In this document: piece by piece, positions 28,886-37,378 of the stretch | How positions within the stretch are numbered: position 1 is the first letter of the stretch | How the letters are laid out: each line of letters opens with the position of its first letter | Origin: Gemmobacter aquarius | GTDB taxonomy: Bacteria; Pseudomonadota; Alphaproteobacteria; Rhodobacterales; Rhodobacteraceae | Length of the DNA stretch: 64,000 nt | NCBI RefSeq assembly: GCF_003060865.1 | Contig: NZ_CP028918.1 | Coordinates: 2,964,001 to 3,028,000, forward strand | Reading direction: 5' to 3' | Notes under the pieces: generated by a model | The model's input: only the letters and a program-made list of their open reading frames with translations | What the model was told of the DNA's origin: nothing | The model's database searches: none | Program-made: the position numbers and the translations under genes

Positions 28886-29757
28886 CCGATGCAGCCTTCC
28901 ATCCGCAACCCGACCCCGGGTTCACTTATTCCCATCCTGCCCAGTCGCGCCCGCGCCGCGCCCTGATCCGCACGGTGGAACGTATCAGCGGACAGCCGAA
29001 ACTGCGGAACCTCTATCTCGGCTGGGCCGCCTCGCCCCGACGGAGCGAGCCTGTCTTCGACGCCGCCCTGCGCCTGCTCGACATTGCGCCCCAGCACCAC
29101 TGGACCGTGCCCGCAGCCCATATCCCCGCCACGGGCGGCCTGCTTCTGGTGGCGAACCACCCCTACGGCATCGTCGACGGGCTTGCGCTGTGCCAGCTTG
29201 GCATGGAACTGCGCGGCAACGTGCAGATCCTGACCAACTCGGTCCTCTGCCAACCCGCCGAGGTGACGCCGCACCTTTTGCCGATCGACTTTTCCGGCAC
29301 GCCGCAGGCGCGCAAGACCTCGGCCACCAGCCGCAGGCTTGCCATCGACCTGCTGGCTGCGGGCAAGACCGTCGCCATGTTTCCCGCGGGCGGCATCGCC
29401 ACCGCCAACGCGCCCTTGCGCGGCGCGGCATATGATGCCGAATGGCACGGCTTCGTTGCCCGCCTTGCACTGATCGCGGGCGTCACCACCCTGCCGGTGC
29501 ATTTCGGGGGCCGCAACTCGCGCCTGTTCCAGATCGCAAGCCACCTGTCCTATCCGCTACGCGTGGCGCTTGTGTTCCACGAAACGCGCCGCCTCTGCGG
29601 CAAGCCGCTTCCCATGACCATCGGCGCGCCCGTTACGGCGGCCGAACTGTCATCCCTGCCGAAAGAGGCCGTTGCCGCAGACCTCCGCCGCCGCACGATG
29701 GCGCTGGGTGGCACGGGGGACGAGGTGTTCCACTGGCCCGCCCATGTGAAGTGGTAA
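28882..29757 (+). CDS. PlsC/hemolysin-type acyltransferase in the phosphonate transporter operon
   Basis: A 291-residue acyltransferase of the 1-acyl-glycerol-3-phosphate acyltransferase superfamily. The catalytic block is LVANHPYGIVDG (His93 and Asp99 five residues apart, the NHPxGxxDG form found in ornithine-lipid and hemolysin-type acyltransferases, not the classic HX4D). A second motif is MFPAGGIATA. The protein has no clear membrane helix. It overlaps the PhnM-like gene by four bases (ATGA), so co-translation is likely. I know of no such enzyme as a standard part of phosphonate uptake. It could modify a lipid or acylate an imported molecule. Confidence 0.75.
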   Translation: MTDAAFHPQPDPGFTYSHPAQSRPRRALIRTVERISGQPKLRNLYLGWAASPRRSEPVFDAALRLLDIAPQHHWTVPAAHIPATGGLLLVANHPYGIVDGLALCQLGMELRGNVQILTNSVLCQPAEVTPHLLPIDFSGTPQARKTSATSRRLAIDLLAAGKTVAMFPAGGIATANAPLRGAAYDAEWHGFVARLALIAGVTTLPVHFGGRNSRLFQIASHLSYPLRVALVFHETRRLCGKPLPMTIGAPVTAAELSSLPKEAVAADLRRRTMALGGTGDEVFHWPAHVKW

Positions 29758-29761
29758 AGGT

Positions 29762-30463
29762 TCAGCCCAGCGCATAGCCCGATCCGCGCACGGTGCGGAT
29801 CGGGTCGTCATGGCCAAAGGCGCAGATCGATTTGCGCAGCCGTCCGACATGGACATCGACGGTGCGCGTATCGACATAGATGTCGCGCCCCCAGACACGG
29901 TCGAGCAATTGTTCGCGGCTCCACACCTTGCCGGGTTTTTCCAGAAAGGTCGCAAGCAACCGGAATTCGGTCGGGCCGAGCTTGAGCACATGATTGCCGC
30001 GATGCACCCGGTGGCTTTCGGGATCAAGCCGCAGGTCGTCATATTCCAGCCCCACGCCGGCGGTCGAAGGCCGCACGCGGCGCAACTGCGCTTTGGCGCG
30101 GGCGATCAATTCGACCATCGAATAGGGCTTGACCACATAGTCATCCGCTCCGGTCTCGAGGCCCCGCACGCGGTCCACCTCTTCGGCGCGCGCAGATAGC
30201 ATGATGATCGGGATAGACCGTGTCTCGGGCCGCATCTTCAACTGGCGGCAGACCTCGATCCCCGACAGCTTGGGCAACATCCAGTCGAGGATGATGATAT
30301 CGGGCGCATCCTCGTCGACCAGCATAAGCGCATCCTCGCCATTGTCGGCGGTGATCACGGCAAAACCTTCGGACTCGAGGTTGTAGGACACGGCCTCGCG
30401 CTGCGCCGGTTCATCCTCGACCAGAAGAACGCGCGGCTGCATCGTCCGTTTATCACTTCGCAT
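29762..30463 (-). CDS. phoB: Phosphate regulon response regulator PhoB
   Basis: A 233-residue OmpR-family regulator. The receiver domain begins PRVLLVEDEPAQREAVSYNLE, with phospho-acceptor Asp60 in IIILDWMLPKLSG and the conserved Lys in DDYVVKPYS. The C-terminal winged helix has PTEFRLLATFLEKPGKVWSREQLLDRVWG and RTVDVHVGRLRKSI, typical of PhoB. I use the ATG at 30463, with GGAG nine bases upstream; the ATG at 30442 is an alternative. It is the gene directly downstream of pstS. No phoR or phoU is visible in the window. Confidence 0.93.
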   Translation of the reverse strand: MRSDKRTMQPRVLLVEDEPAQREAVSYNLESEGFAVITADNGEDALMLVDEDAPDIIILDWMLPKLSGIEVCRQLKMRPETRSIPIIMLSARAEEVDRVRGLETGADDYVVKPYSMVELIARAKAQLRRVRPSTAGVGLEYDDLRLDPESHRVHRGNHVLKLGPTEFRLLATFLEKPGKVWSREQLLDRVWGRDIYVDTRTVDVHVGRLRKSICAFGHDDPIRTVRGSGYALG

Positions 30464-30488
30464 CAGATGAAGCTCCGTTGAAAGGAAA

Positions 30489-30514
30489 GGGGCGGCGCAT
30501 CGCTGCGCCGCCCC
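30489..30514 (-). terminator. GC-rich hairpin between pstS and phoB
   Basis: GGGGCGGCGCA (30489-30499) pairs perfectly with TGCGCCGCCCC (30504-30514) around a four-base loop. It lies ten bases after the pstS stop. On the minus strand T-rich sequence follows (TTTCCTTTC). It would terminate most pstS transcripts while letting some read on into phoB. Confidence 0.65.
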
Positions 30515-30523
30515 CTTGGTCAT

Positions 30524-31576
30524 TTATTCCAGCGGGCCCATCACCGTCTCGGCGGCAACGGCGGCTTGCGTTGCGGCAAGCTCGGGGTCGGAGACCAGAC
30601 CGTAGGCCGCGAGCGGGCCATCGGGGCCGGCCATTTCGTCGGACAAGAAGAATTCGATGTATTCCTTGAGTCCCGGGATCACGCCGATATGCTGCTTTTT
30701 CACGTAGAAGTAGAGCGGGCGCGACACGGGGTAGTCGCCCGAAGCGATGCTTTCGGTCGAGGGCACGACGCCCGACATGGTGGCGACGCGCAGCTTGTCG
30801 GTGTTGTTCTGGTAGAACGACAGGCCGAACACGCCGATCGCGGTCGGGTTGGCATCGAGCCGCGCCAGCGTTTCGGTGTAATCGCCGTCGATATCGACCG
30901 ACACGCCATCGGTACGCAAGCCGTGGCAGGCCTTCTTGGCGTTGTCGGCCTTTTCCTTGTCATCGGCCCCTTCGGCAGCGGCGAGGAACAGGTCATAGGC
31001 CCCCGTCTCTTTGCAGCCCGCTTCCAGAACCTTTACGTCGAAGACTTCGCGCGTGCCGTGCTTCGATCCGGGCACGAAGGCCAGAATGTCTTGCGCCGGA
31101 AGGGCGGCGTTCACATCGGCCCAGCTTTTCGCGGTGTTGGCGGCAAGCGCGCCGTCCTTGGCCACCTGTGCGGCAATCGCGAGATACCAGTCGGACGGGG
31201 TAAAGGCGAATTCGGCGCCGTCGATCTTGGAGGCGAAGACGATCCCGTCATAGCCGATGCGGACTTCCATGATGTCGGTCACGCCATTGGTCTTGCACAG
31301 GTCGATGTCGCTCTGGCTGATCCGGCTCGACGAGTTGGCGATGTCGATCGTGGTGTCGCCCACGCCTTCGCACAGCTTCTTGCGGCCCGCACCCGAACCG
31401 CCCCCTTCAACGACCGGCGTCGGGAAGTCGAAGTTCTCGCCGAACGCCTCGGCTACGATGGTGGCATAGGGCAGAACGGTCGAAGACCCCGCAACCTGCA
31501 CGTTGTCGCGCGCCTGGGCCGCGCCCGTGGCGGCAAGGATCGCCAAGGCCGAAACGGTGAATTTCATGGCAGACAT
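30524..31576 (-). CDS. pstS: High-affinity phosphate-binding protein PstS
   Basis: A 350-residue periplasmic binding protein for phosphate. A signal peptide (MKFTVSALAILAATGAAQA-RD) is followed by the phosphate-site stretches VAGSSTVLPYATIVAEAF and VVEGGGSGAGRKKLCEGV, and by DIANSSSRI. The cysteines (KLCEG, DLCKTN, AGCKE, KACHG) could form disulfides. The ATG at 31576 has AGGAG upstream. A strong Pho box lies 65 bases before it. The usual pstCAB genes are not next to it. Confidence 0.94.
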   Translation of the reverse strand: MSAMKFTVSALAILAATGAAQARDNVQVAGSSTVLPYATIVAEAFGENFDFPTPVVEGGGSGAGRKKLCEGVGDTTIDIANSSSRISQSDIDLCKTNGVTDIMEVRIGYDGIVFASKIDGAEFAFTPSDWYLAIAAQVAKDGALAANTAKSWADVNAALPAQDILAFVPGSKHGTREVFDVKVLEAGCKETGAYDLFLAAAEGADDKEKADNAKKACHGLRTDGVSVDIDGDYTETLARLDANPTAIGVFGLSFYQNNTDKLRVATMSGVVPSTESIASGDYPVSRPLYFYVKKQHIGVIPGLKEYIEFFLSDEMAGPDGPLAAYGLVSDPELAATQAAVAAETVMGPLE

Positions 31577-31640
31577 CGAGATAAACTCCTGTTTGGCAGC
31601 GCGCCCGCCGTCGGACGCCTTGGCAACGGAATTACTGCGC

Positions 31641-31673
31641 CTGCATGACAATCGGTTGACAGTTACATGACAG
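31641..31673 (-). promoter_or_regulatory. Three-unit Pho box upstream of pstS
   Basis: On the minus strand three 11-base units begin CTGTCAT, CTGTCAA and TTGTCAT, each followed by four spacer bases. This is close to the PhoB consensus and lies 65 bases before the pstS start. It starts one base after the CHAD gene ends. PhoB encoded next door should activate pstS from here when phosphate is scarce. Confidence 0.88.
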
Positions 31674-31674
31674 T

Positions 31675-32538
31675 TTAATGAACCTTGACGGCCCCGCCCC
31701 GCCACCACGGACGGTGCAGACGCAAGGCCGCCCAGACCTCGGTCGCCTGATCGATGGCCTCGCGCACCGCGTCGCGGTCCACCACGGCCGCCGATTTGCG
31801 ACGCATCGCCTTGGCAAGTTGTGCATCCGTGGCAACACCCAGCAAATCCTGCATCCGCTGCATCTCGGCCCGGAACGTTGTGGCGCCCTCGGTCGGCAGG
31901 AAGGGCGTGAAGAATTCGGACAGATAGCGCAGCGTCTTCAGGTCTTTGCGAAACCCGTGCAGCGCCTGTGCCCGCAAGGCGTCGATATCAGCGCCCCGCC
32001 TGCCGCAGCGCTTCCACGACGCATCCAGCGCCGCGACCGCGATCTGCCCGACCCCCGCCGCGCGCATCGCCCGTGCCCTCTCGCCCGTGCGGAAGACCGA
32101 GCCATCCTCGACCTTGCGCGCAAGGACGGGCGAGAACAGCACCGCATTTCTTTCGCGCAACCGCAGCCGCAGCTTGACGCGCAGACGCGCGGTCTCGGCC
32201 TCGAGCTTTGCACTCCGCTCCTCGGGCGGAACGGCGGCCAGCAACACATCCTGATCGCGCAGCTTGCCCAAGGCGCGGAAGATGTCCTTGGCCTCGGCCC
32301 GCAATTCTGCGGTCGCCTTGCGCTTGAGCACAGGCGCAAAGGCATCGAGCGCCGTTACCGTCCGCCGCAGCCAGACCCGCGCCTTGTGCGGCCCCGCCGC
32401 ATCGTCGCTGTCCAGCACAAGCGCGAGATGCCCGTCGATCTCCGAGCAGCACCGTTGCAGGATATGGCGCAGCGCTGCCTCGGCGGTCATCCCCGGTCCG
32501 GCCTTTGCCGCAACCGGCACGTCTTCGTCTTCGTCCAT
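31675..32538 (-). CDS. CHAD domain protein
   Basis: A 287-residue helical protein of the CHAD family. It has conserved histidines in the pattern of this family (GPHKARVWLRRTVTALDAF near residue 50 and GFRKDLKTLRYLSEFF near residue 200) and many arginines and lysines. CHAD proteins bind inorganic polyphosphate through basic patches. The usual partner CYTH/ThTPase domain is absent here. The location next to pstS fits a role in phosphate storage or its control. It may be transcribed on its own promoter ahead of pstS. Function beyond polyphosphate binding is not established. Confidence 0.82.
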   Translation of the reverse strand: MDEDEDVPVAAKAGPGMTAEAALRHILQRCCSEIDGHLALVLDSDDAAGPHKARVWLRRTVTALDAFAPVLKRKATAELRAEAKDIFRALGKLRDQDVLLAAVPPEERSAKLEAETARLRVKLRLRLRERNAVLFSPVLARKVEDGSVFRTGERARAMRAAGVGQIAVAALDASWKRCGRRGADIDALRAQALHGFRKDLKTLRYLSEFFTPFLPTEGATTFRAEMQRMQDLLGVATDAQLAKAMRRKSAAVVDRDAVREAIDQATEVWAALRLHRPWWRGGAVKVH

Positions 32539-32702
32539 GCCATCCCCCGACCCCGACCCTGTCGAAGGGTTGGTTAAGACGGCTTTGTAAAAGTCTGGCG
32601 TCAGTTTTGCCCGCCTTTCGTTGCGAAACTTTCACCAAATCGCAGTCGATGCGTCACGAAGCCCCCGTATGACCCTTTCATCACGAAGCCAAAGGGGGCC
32701 AC

Positions 32703-33527
32703 ATGCTGCTGCAAGTCCGGAACGTGACGCGCCTGTTCGGCCAAAAGGCCGCCGTCGACAACGTCAGCTTCGATGTGGCGAAATCGGGCTTTGTCGGCAT
32801 CATCGGCCGCTCGGGTGCGGGCAAATCCACCTTCCTGCGCCTGATGAACCGCCTGACCGATGCGACCTCGGGCGAGATCAGCTTCGAAGACCAGAACGTT
32901 CTGGCCCTGCAAGGCGCCGACAAGCGGGCATGGCAAAGCCAGTGCGCGATGATCTTCCAGCAGTTCAACCTCGTGCCGCGCATGGATGTCGCCTCGAACG
33001 TGCTGCATGGTATCCTCAACCGTCGCTCGACCGTTTCGACCATGTTCAATTTCTGGCCCGATGACGACGTGCTCAAAGCCCTTGCCATCCTCGACCGTCT
33101 GGGTATCGCCGAACAGGCCACCAAGCGCGCCGAGGCGCTGTCGGGTGGCCAGCAGCAGCGCGTCGCCATCGCCCGCGCCCTGATGCAGGACCCCAAGGTC
33201 ATTCTGGCGGATGAACCCATCGCCAGCCTCGACCCGATGAACGCGCAGATCGTGATGGACAGCTTGCGCCGGATCCATGACGAGGACGGCCGCATGGTCA
33301 TCGCCAACCTGCACACGCTGGACACCGCGCGCCGCTATTGCGACCGCGTGATCGGGATGCGCGACGGACGCATCGTCTTTGACGGCACGCCCGACCAGCT
33401 GACCACGGGCGTCGCCCGCGACATCTACGGGGCCGATGCCTCGTTTTCCGAAAGCGCGACCTCGACCTCGATCGATGCGCTTCCCAGCGACGCCGACGCC
33501 GATTACGCGCGCCGGATGTTGGTCTGA
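32703..33527 (+). CDS. phnC: Phosphonate ABC transporter ATPase PhnC (system 2)
   Basis: A 274-residue ATPase subunit with Walker [11 protein letters not shown]-loop [19 protein letters not shown], signature LSGGQQQRV, Walker [16 protein letters not shown] and H-loop NLHTLD. The [13 protein letters not shown] insertion after the Q-loop is typical of PhnC. It starts the operon phnC-phnD-phnE-phnE-transferase. Upstream (32630-32700) lie TCAC-like repeats spaced by 22 bases that could be a weak Pho site; I do not list it separately. Confidence 0.95.
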   Translation: MLLQVRNVTRLFGQKAAVDNVSFDVAKSGFVGIIGRSGAGKSTFLRLMNRLTDATSGEISFEDQNVLALQGADKRAWQSQCAMIFQQFNLVPRMDVASNVLHGILNRRSTVSTMFNFWPDDDVLKALAILDRLGIAEQATKRAEALSGGQQQRVAIARALMQDPKVILADEPIASLDPMNAQIVMDSLRRIHDEDGRMVIANLHTLDTARRYCDRVIGMRDGRIVFDGTPDQLTTGVARDIYGADASFSESATSTSIDALPSDADADYARRMLV

Positions 33528-33561
33528 CCCTTTTCCTTCGCAATCCAACACGGAGACGACA

Positions 33562-34473
33562 ATGAAAACGCTTCTCAGCCTTCTTGCTGCGACCACGATG
33601 CTTGCCCCCGCCTTGATCGGTGCCGCACAGGCCCAGGAAATCAAGGAATTCAACATCGGCATCCTTGGCGGTGAAAACGCGCAAGACCGCATGACCTCGA
33701 ACGAGTGCTACCGCGCCGCGATCGAAGCGTCGCTTGGCGTGCCGGTCAAGGTCTTCACCCCCGCCGATTATGACGGCGTGATCCAGGGTCTGCTCGGCGG
33801 CACGCTCGACATGGCGTGGCTTGGCGCTTCGGCCTTTGCCAAGATCTACCTGACCGACGCTTCGGCCGTCGATCTGGCCCTGACCAAGCAGAACATGGAC
33901 GGCTCGACCGGCTACTACTCGATCGCCTTCGCCCGCAAGGACAGCGGCATCACCAAGCTGGAAGACGCCAAGGGCAAGGTCTTTGCCTTTGCCGAACCGA
34001 ATTCGACTTCGGGTTACCTCGTGCCTGCCGCCGAACTGACCGAAACCTACGGCGACCTGAAGCAGTACTTCTCGGATGTGAAATTCTCGGGCGGTCATGA
34101 GCAGACCATCGTCGGCGTCGCCAATGGCGATTTCGCCGCGGGCGTGTCGTGGGCCGATGGTCTGGGCAACTGGGAAGACGGCTACAATTCGGGCGCCTTC
34201 CGCAAGGCCGCCGATGCGGGTCTTGTCGACATGAACGATCTGGTCGAGTTGTGGAAGTCGAAGATCATCCCCGAAGGCCCGATGGTTGTCCGCGCCGCCC
34301 TGCCGCAGGACGTGAAGGACAAGGTGACCCAGCTTACCGCCGACCTGCACGAAACCGACAAGGATTGCGCTTACGGCGTTGCCGCAGGTGAGGCCAAGGA
34401 TTTCATCCCCGTCACGCTCGACGCCTATCAGGGTGTTATTGCCGCCCGCAAATTGCAGGAAGCGTCGCAGTAA
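33562..34473 (+). CDS. phnD: Phosphonate ABC transporter substrate-binding protein PhnD (system 2)
   Basis: A 303-residue periplasmic binding protein. A signal peptide (MKTLLSLLAATTMLAPALIGAAQAQ) precedes EFNIGILGGENAQDRMTSN. Core motifs are LDMAWLGASAFAKIY, KVFAFAEPNSTSGYLVPAAEL and the ligand-loop GGHEQTIVGVANGDFAAG, all typical of true PhnD. The ribosome site is CGGAGACGAC. It is followed by a strong hairpin that would limit read-through into the permease genes. It should feed phosphonates such as 2-aminoethylphosphonate or methylphosphonate to the C-P lyase encoded further right. Confidence 0.95.
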   Translation: MKTLLSLLAATTMLAPALIGAAQAQEIKEFNIGILGGENAQDRMTSNECYRAAIEASLGVPVKVFTPADYDGVIQGLLGGTLDMAWLGASAFAKIYLTDASAVDLALTKQNMDGSTGYYSIAFARKDSGITKLEDAKGKVFAFAEPNSTSGYLVPAAELTETYGDLKQYFSDVKFSGGHEQTIVGVANGDFAAGVSWADGLGNWEDGYNSGAFRKAADAGLVDMNDLVELWKSKIIPEGPMVVRAALPQDVKDKVTQLTADLHETDKDCAYGVAAGEAKDFIPVTLDAYQGVIAARKLQEASQ

Positions 34474-34490
34474 TTTCAGCACGTAACCAA

Positions 34491-34528
34491 GGCCGGACCC
34501 TTCCCCAGAGGGTCCGGCCATTTCTTTT
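34491..34528 (+). terminator. Hairpin with T-rich tail between phnD and phnE (system 2)
   Basis: GGCCGGACCC (34491-34500) pairs with GGGTCCGGCC (34510-34519) and is followed by ATTTCTTTT. It lies 18 bases after phnD inside the operon. Partial termination would keep the binding protein in excess over the permeases. Confidence 0.75.
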
Positions 34529-34548
34529 CCCAAAGCGGATCATCCCCC

Positions 34549-35430
34549 ATGGTCGATATCGCCTTCGGGCCAACCCCCGGCAAACGCCCCGACCCGCAGG
34601 CCGCAGGGGCCGCCTATCTGGCCATGACGCGCCGCAAGCGGCTTTATGGCGGGCTGATCCTTATCGTCTTCGTGGCCATGCTTGCTTCGGGCTTTCACAT
34701 CGCCGAAACCCGCAACGCGGGCGGCTTCCTGTCGGGCCTGTCACAACTCGACGACTTCCCGCGCGAAGTGCTGGCCGAGGCTTGGGCCAAACGCGCCAAC
34801 CTGCCCGCCCTGATGTGGGCCGCGCTTCCCTCGCTGATCGAAACCGTCAACATCGCCGCCGTCTCGACGCTGCTCGGCGTGCTTGCCGCAAGTGTCCTGT
34901 CGCTGCTGGCCACCCGTGGCCTTGCCCTCTGGCCTGCGTTGACCCCCGTGGTCCGCCGCCTGCTCGACGCGATGCGCGCTGTCCCCGAAATCGTCATCGC
35001 CCTTATCCTGATCTACATCCTCGGCGGCGGCCCGATTCCCGCCATGGTCGCAATTGCCATCCACACCACCGGCGCGATGGGAAAGCTGTTTTCGGAAGTC
35101 GCCGAAAACGCCGATCTCAAACCCGTCGAGGGGCTGGCCTCGGTCGGTGCCAACTGGTCACAGCGGATGTGGCTTGGCATCATCCCGCAGGTGGCACCCA
35201 ACTGGTTTTCCTATGCGCTGTTGCGCTTCGAGATCAACGTCCGAGCCTCGGCCATCCTTGGCTTCGTCGGCGCGGGGGGCATCGGCTACGACCTCAAGAT
35301 CGCGATGCAATGGGGCGGGGGGCGTTACGATCAGGTGGTCGCAATCTTCCTTGTCCTTTTCGTCACCATCGTGCTGATCGACCAGTTGTCCGACCGCCTC
35401 CGCCACCGTCTCGTGAAAGGGGCCGCTTGA
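34549..35430 (+). CDS. phnE: Phosphonate ABC transporter permease PhnE (system 2, first)
   Basis: A 293-residue inner-membrane permease with about six helices. Conserved stretches are IETVNIAAVSTLLGVLAASVLSLLA, DAMRAVPEIVIALILIYILGGGPIPAM and the coupling loop VAENADLKPVEGLASVGANWSQRMWLGIIPQVAPNW. It ends directly before the ATG of the second permease gene. The two probably form a heterodimer with PhnC. Confidence 0.94.
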   Translation: MVDIAFGPTPGKRPDPQAAGAAYLAMTRRKRLYGGLILIVFVAMLASGFHIAETRNAGGFLSGLSQLDDFPREVLAEAWAKRANLPALMWAALPSLIETVNIAAVSTLLGVLAASVLSLLATRGLALWPALTPVVRRLLDAMRAVPEIVIALILIYILGGGPIPAMVAIAIHTTGAMGKLFSEVAENADLKPVEGLASVGANWSQRMWLGIIPQVAPNWFSYALLRFEINVRASAILGFVGAGGIGYDLKIAMQWGGGRYDQVVAIFLVLFVTIVLIDQLSDRLRHRLVKGAA

Positions 35431-36750
35431 ATGACCGCCGCCACCCACAGCCTTGCGCCCGCGCTGCTGGCAGGCTTTCATCGCCGCAAGATGCAGGCCC
35501 TCGCCATCCCCGCGCTGATCCTGCTTTACCTTGGCTACACCTTCTTCGCCTTTGACGTGCCAAGCCTTTTCGCCAAGGCCCGTCTGGACAACGCAGCCAT
35601 CCTTGCGGGCGATTTCTGGTCCTACAAGACCCATGTCACCCGCGACAACCGCACCGGCCGCGTGACTGCGGCGGTCGAAGGGGAAAACAAGGGCGCCTAT
35701 CCCGCGGGCACCTTGCCCGACTGGGTCACGCAATCGGGCGATACCACCACCATCGACCTTGGCACCGGCCATGTCGTCACCTATGCGGGCAAGGGCGCCA
35801 GCTTCGCCGTCCCCGGTTACGGCACGATCGACATCCAGCCCCAAGACGGCGGCCTGAAACTGACCGCCCCCGAACCCTTGCCCGACTGGATCAACGCTTC
35901 CGGCAACCGCGTGTCGGTCACCACCGACGCGGGCCGCTTCACCTATACCCGCTCCAAGGTCGAAACCTTCCGCTACTCGGCAGGGTGGGAGTTGTTCTTC
36001 TTTACCCTCGACAGCCCCTTTGCGTGGAAAAGCTGGCCCGAACTCGCCGCGCTTGCCCTTTGGGGGGACCGCATCGACCCCGCGCGGAGCAACATCGCAG
36101 GCATGGTCGATGATTTCTGGCACAACGGTATGTGGCACCATTCCGATGTCGCAGGCGCGATCTTCGAGACGATGCTGATGGCCTTCCTCGGCACCTTCGG
36201 TGCTGCCATCATTGCCCTGCCGCTTGCCTTTGTCGCCGCCCGCAACATGAACCGGCTTGCTCCGCTGCGATTTGCGCTGCGCCGCGTGTTCGATTTCACC
36301 CGCGGCGTCGACGGGCTGATCTGGACGATCATCCTGTCGCGCGCCTTTGGTCCCGGCCCGATGACGGGGGCCTTGGCCATCCTGATCACCGACACCGGCG
36401 CCTTCGGCAAATCCTTTTCGGAGGCGCTTGAAAACATCGACGAAAAGCAGGTCGAGGGCATCCGCAGCACAGGCGCGAACGCCTCGCAACGCGCCCGCTT
36501 CGGCGTGATCCCGCAGGTCACGCCCGTGCTGCTGTCCCAAGTCCTCTACTTCCTCGAATCGAACACCCGCAGCGCCACCGTGATCGGGGCCATCGTCGGC
36601 GGCGGCATCGGCCTGTTGCTGACGCAAGCGATCCAGACCCAGAAGGACTGGGAAGAGGTCGCCTATTACATCACCCTCATCATCCTGATGGTCATGGCGA
36701 TGGATACGCTTTCAGGCTGGCTGCGCCGAAAGCTGATCAAGGGCGAATGA
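35431..36750 (+). CDS. phnE: Phosphonate ABC transporter permease PhnE with a large periplasmic insertion (system 2, second)
   Basis: A 439-residue permease. The transport part is the C-terminal ~260 residues (ETMLMAFLGTFGAAIIALPLAF, FDFTRGVDGLIWTIILSRAFGPGP, coupling loop ALENIDEKQVEGIRSTGANASQRARFGVIPQVTPVL). Between the first helix (residues ~20-45) and the rest lies a domain of about 150 residues, rich in beta-strand-like sequence (VTRDNRTGRVTAAVEGENKG, GTIDIQPQDGGLKLTAPE). It should face the periplasm and may dock the binding protein. It overlaps the next gene by four bases. Confidence 0.93.
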   Translation: MTAATHSLAPALLAGFHRRKMQALAIPALILLYLGYTFFAFDVPSLFAKARLDNAAILAGDFWSYKTHVTRDNRTGRVTAAVEGENKGAYPAGTLPDWVTQSGDTTTIDLGTGHVVTYAGKGASFAVPGYGTIDIQPQDGGLKLTAPEPLPDWINASGNRVSVTTDAGRFTYTRSKVETFRYSAGWELFFFTLDSPFAWKSWPELAALALWGDRIDPARSNIAGMVDDFWHNGMWHHSDVAGAIFETMLMAFLGTFGAAIIALPLAFVAARNMNRLAPLRFALRRVFDFTRGVDGLIWTIILSRAFGPGPMTGALAILITDTGAFGKSFSEALENIDEKQVEGIRSTGANASQRARFGVIPQVTPVLLSQVLYFLESNTRSATVIGAIVGGGIGLLLTQAIQTQKDWEEVAYYITLIILMVMAMDTLSGWLRRKLIKGE

Positions 36751-37370
36751 CCGTGCCGAAACTTATCCCCGACGCACCCTTCCTGCACCCCGAAACCGAG
36801 ATCACCAACGCCACGTTCGGCGCCTATGTCGAAATCGGACGCGGGTCGCGCATCCTGAACACGACCTTCCACGACTACGCCTATTGCGACCGCTACGCCG
36901 ATATCGCCAATACCAGCGTCGGCCGCTTTGCCAACATCGCGGCCTTTACCCGCATCGGCCCGACCGACCACCCCTATACCCATGCGGCGCAACACCATTT
37001 CCTTTACCGCTCGAGCTATTACTGGGACGATGCGACAGACGACCCGGCCACCTTTGCCGCCCGCGCCGCCCGCCGCACCACACTCGGCCCCGATACGTGG
37101 ATAGGCCACGGCGCGATCATCAAGCCCGAAGTCACCATCGGCGCTGGTGCAATCGTAGCCTCGGGCGCGGTGGTGACAAAGGACGTGCCCCCCTTCCACA
37201 TGGTCGCTGGCGTCCCCGCCCAACCCCTGCGCCCGCGCTTTTCGCAACCTGTCATCGACCGTCTGATGGCGCTGGCGTGGTGGGATTGGAACCACAGCCG
37301 CCTGCGCGCTGCGCTTGACGATCTCAGGTCACTGGAAGCCGAAGCCTTCCTTGAAAAGCACGGCGGCTGA
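36747..37370 (+). CDS. Hexapeptide-repeat transferase of phosphonate operons
   Basis: A 207-residue left-handed beta-helix acyltransferase. The hexapeptide pattern runs through residues ~15-70 (ITNATFGAYVEIGRGSRILNTTFHDYAYCDRYADIANTS, shown in part) and ~115-160 (IGHGAIIKPEVTIGAGAIV). The catalytic-type histidine lies in RIGPTDHPYTHAAQHHF. Proteins of this type (chloramphenicol-acetyltransferase-like) recur in phosphonate gene clusters and are thought to acetylate amino-phosphonates or an intermediate. It overlaps phnE by four bases, so it belongs to the transporter operon. The substrate is inferred, not shown. Confidence 0.82.
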   Translation: MTVPKLIPDAPFLHPETEITNATFGAYVEIGRGSRILNTTFHDYAYCDRYADIANTSVGRFANIAAFTRIGPTDHPYTHAAQHHFLYRSSYYWDDATDDPATFAARAARRTTLGPDTWIGHGAIIKPEVTIGAGAIVASGAVVTKDVPPFHMVAGVPAQPLRPRFSQPVIDRLMALAWWDWNHSRLRAALDDLRSLEAEAFLEKHGG

Positions 37371-37378
37371 ACGGCGGG

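Noticed and set aside
32590..32702. A full Pho box upstream of the second phnC
   Set aside because: TCAC-like units recur in 11- or 22-base register but none matches CTGTCAT well enough to list as a feature.
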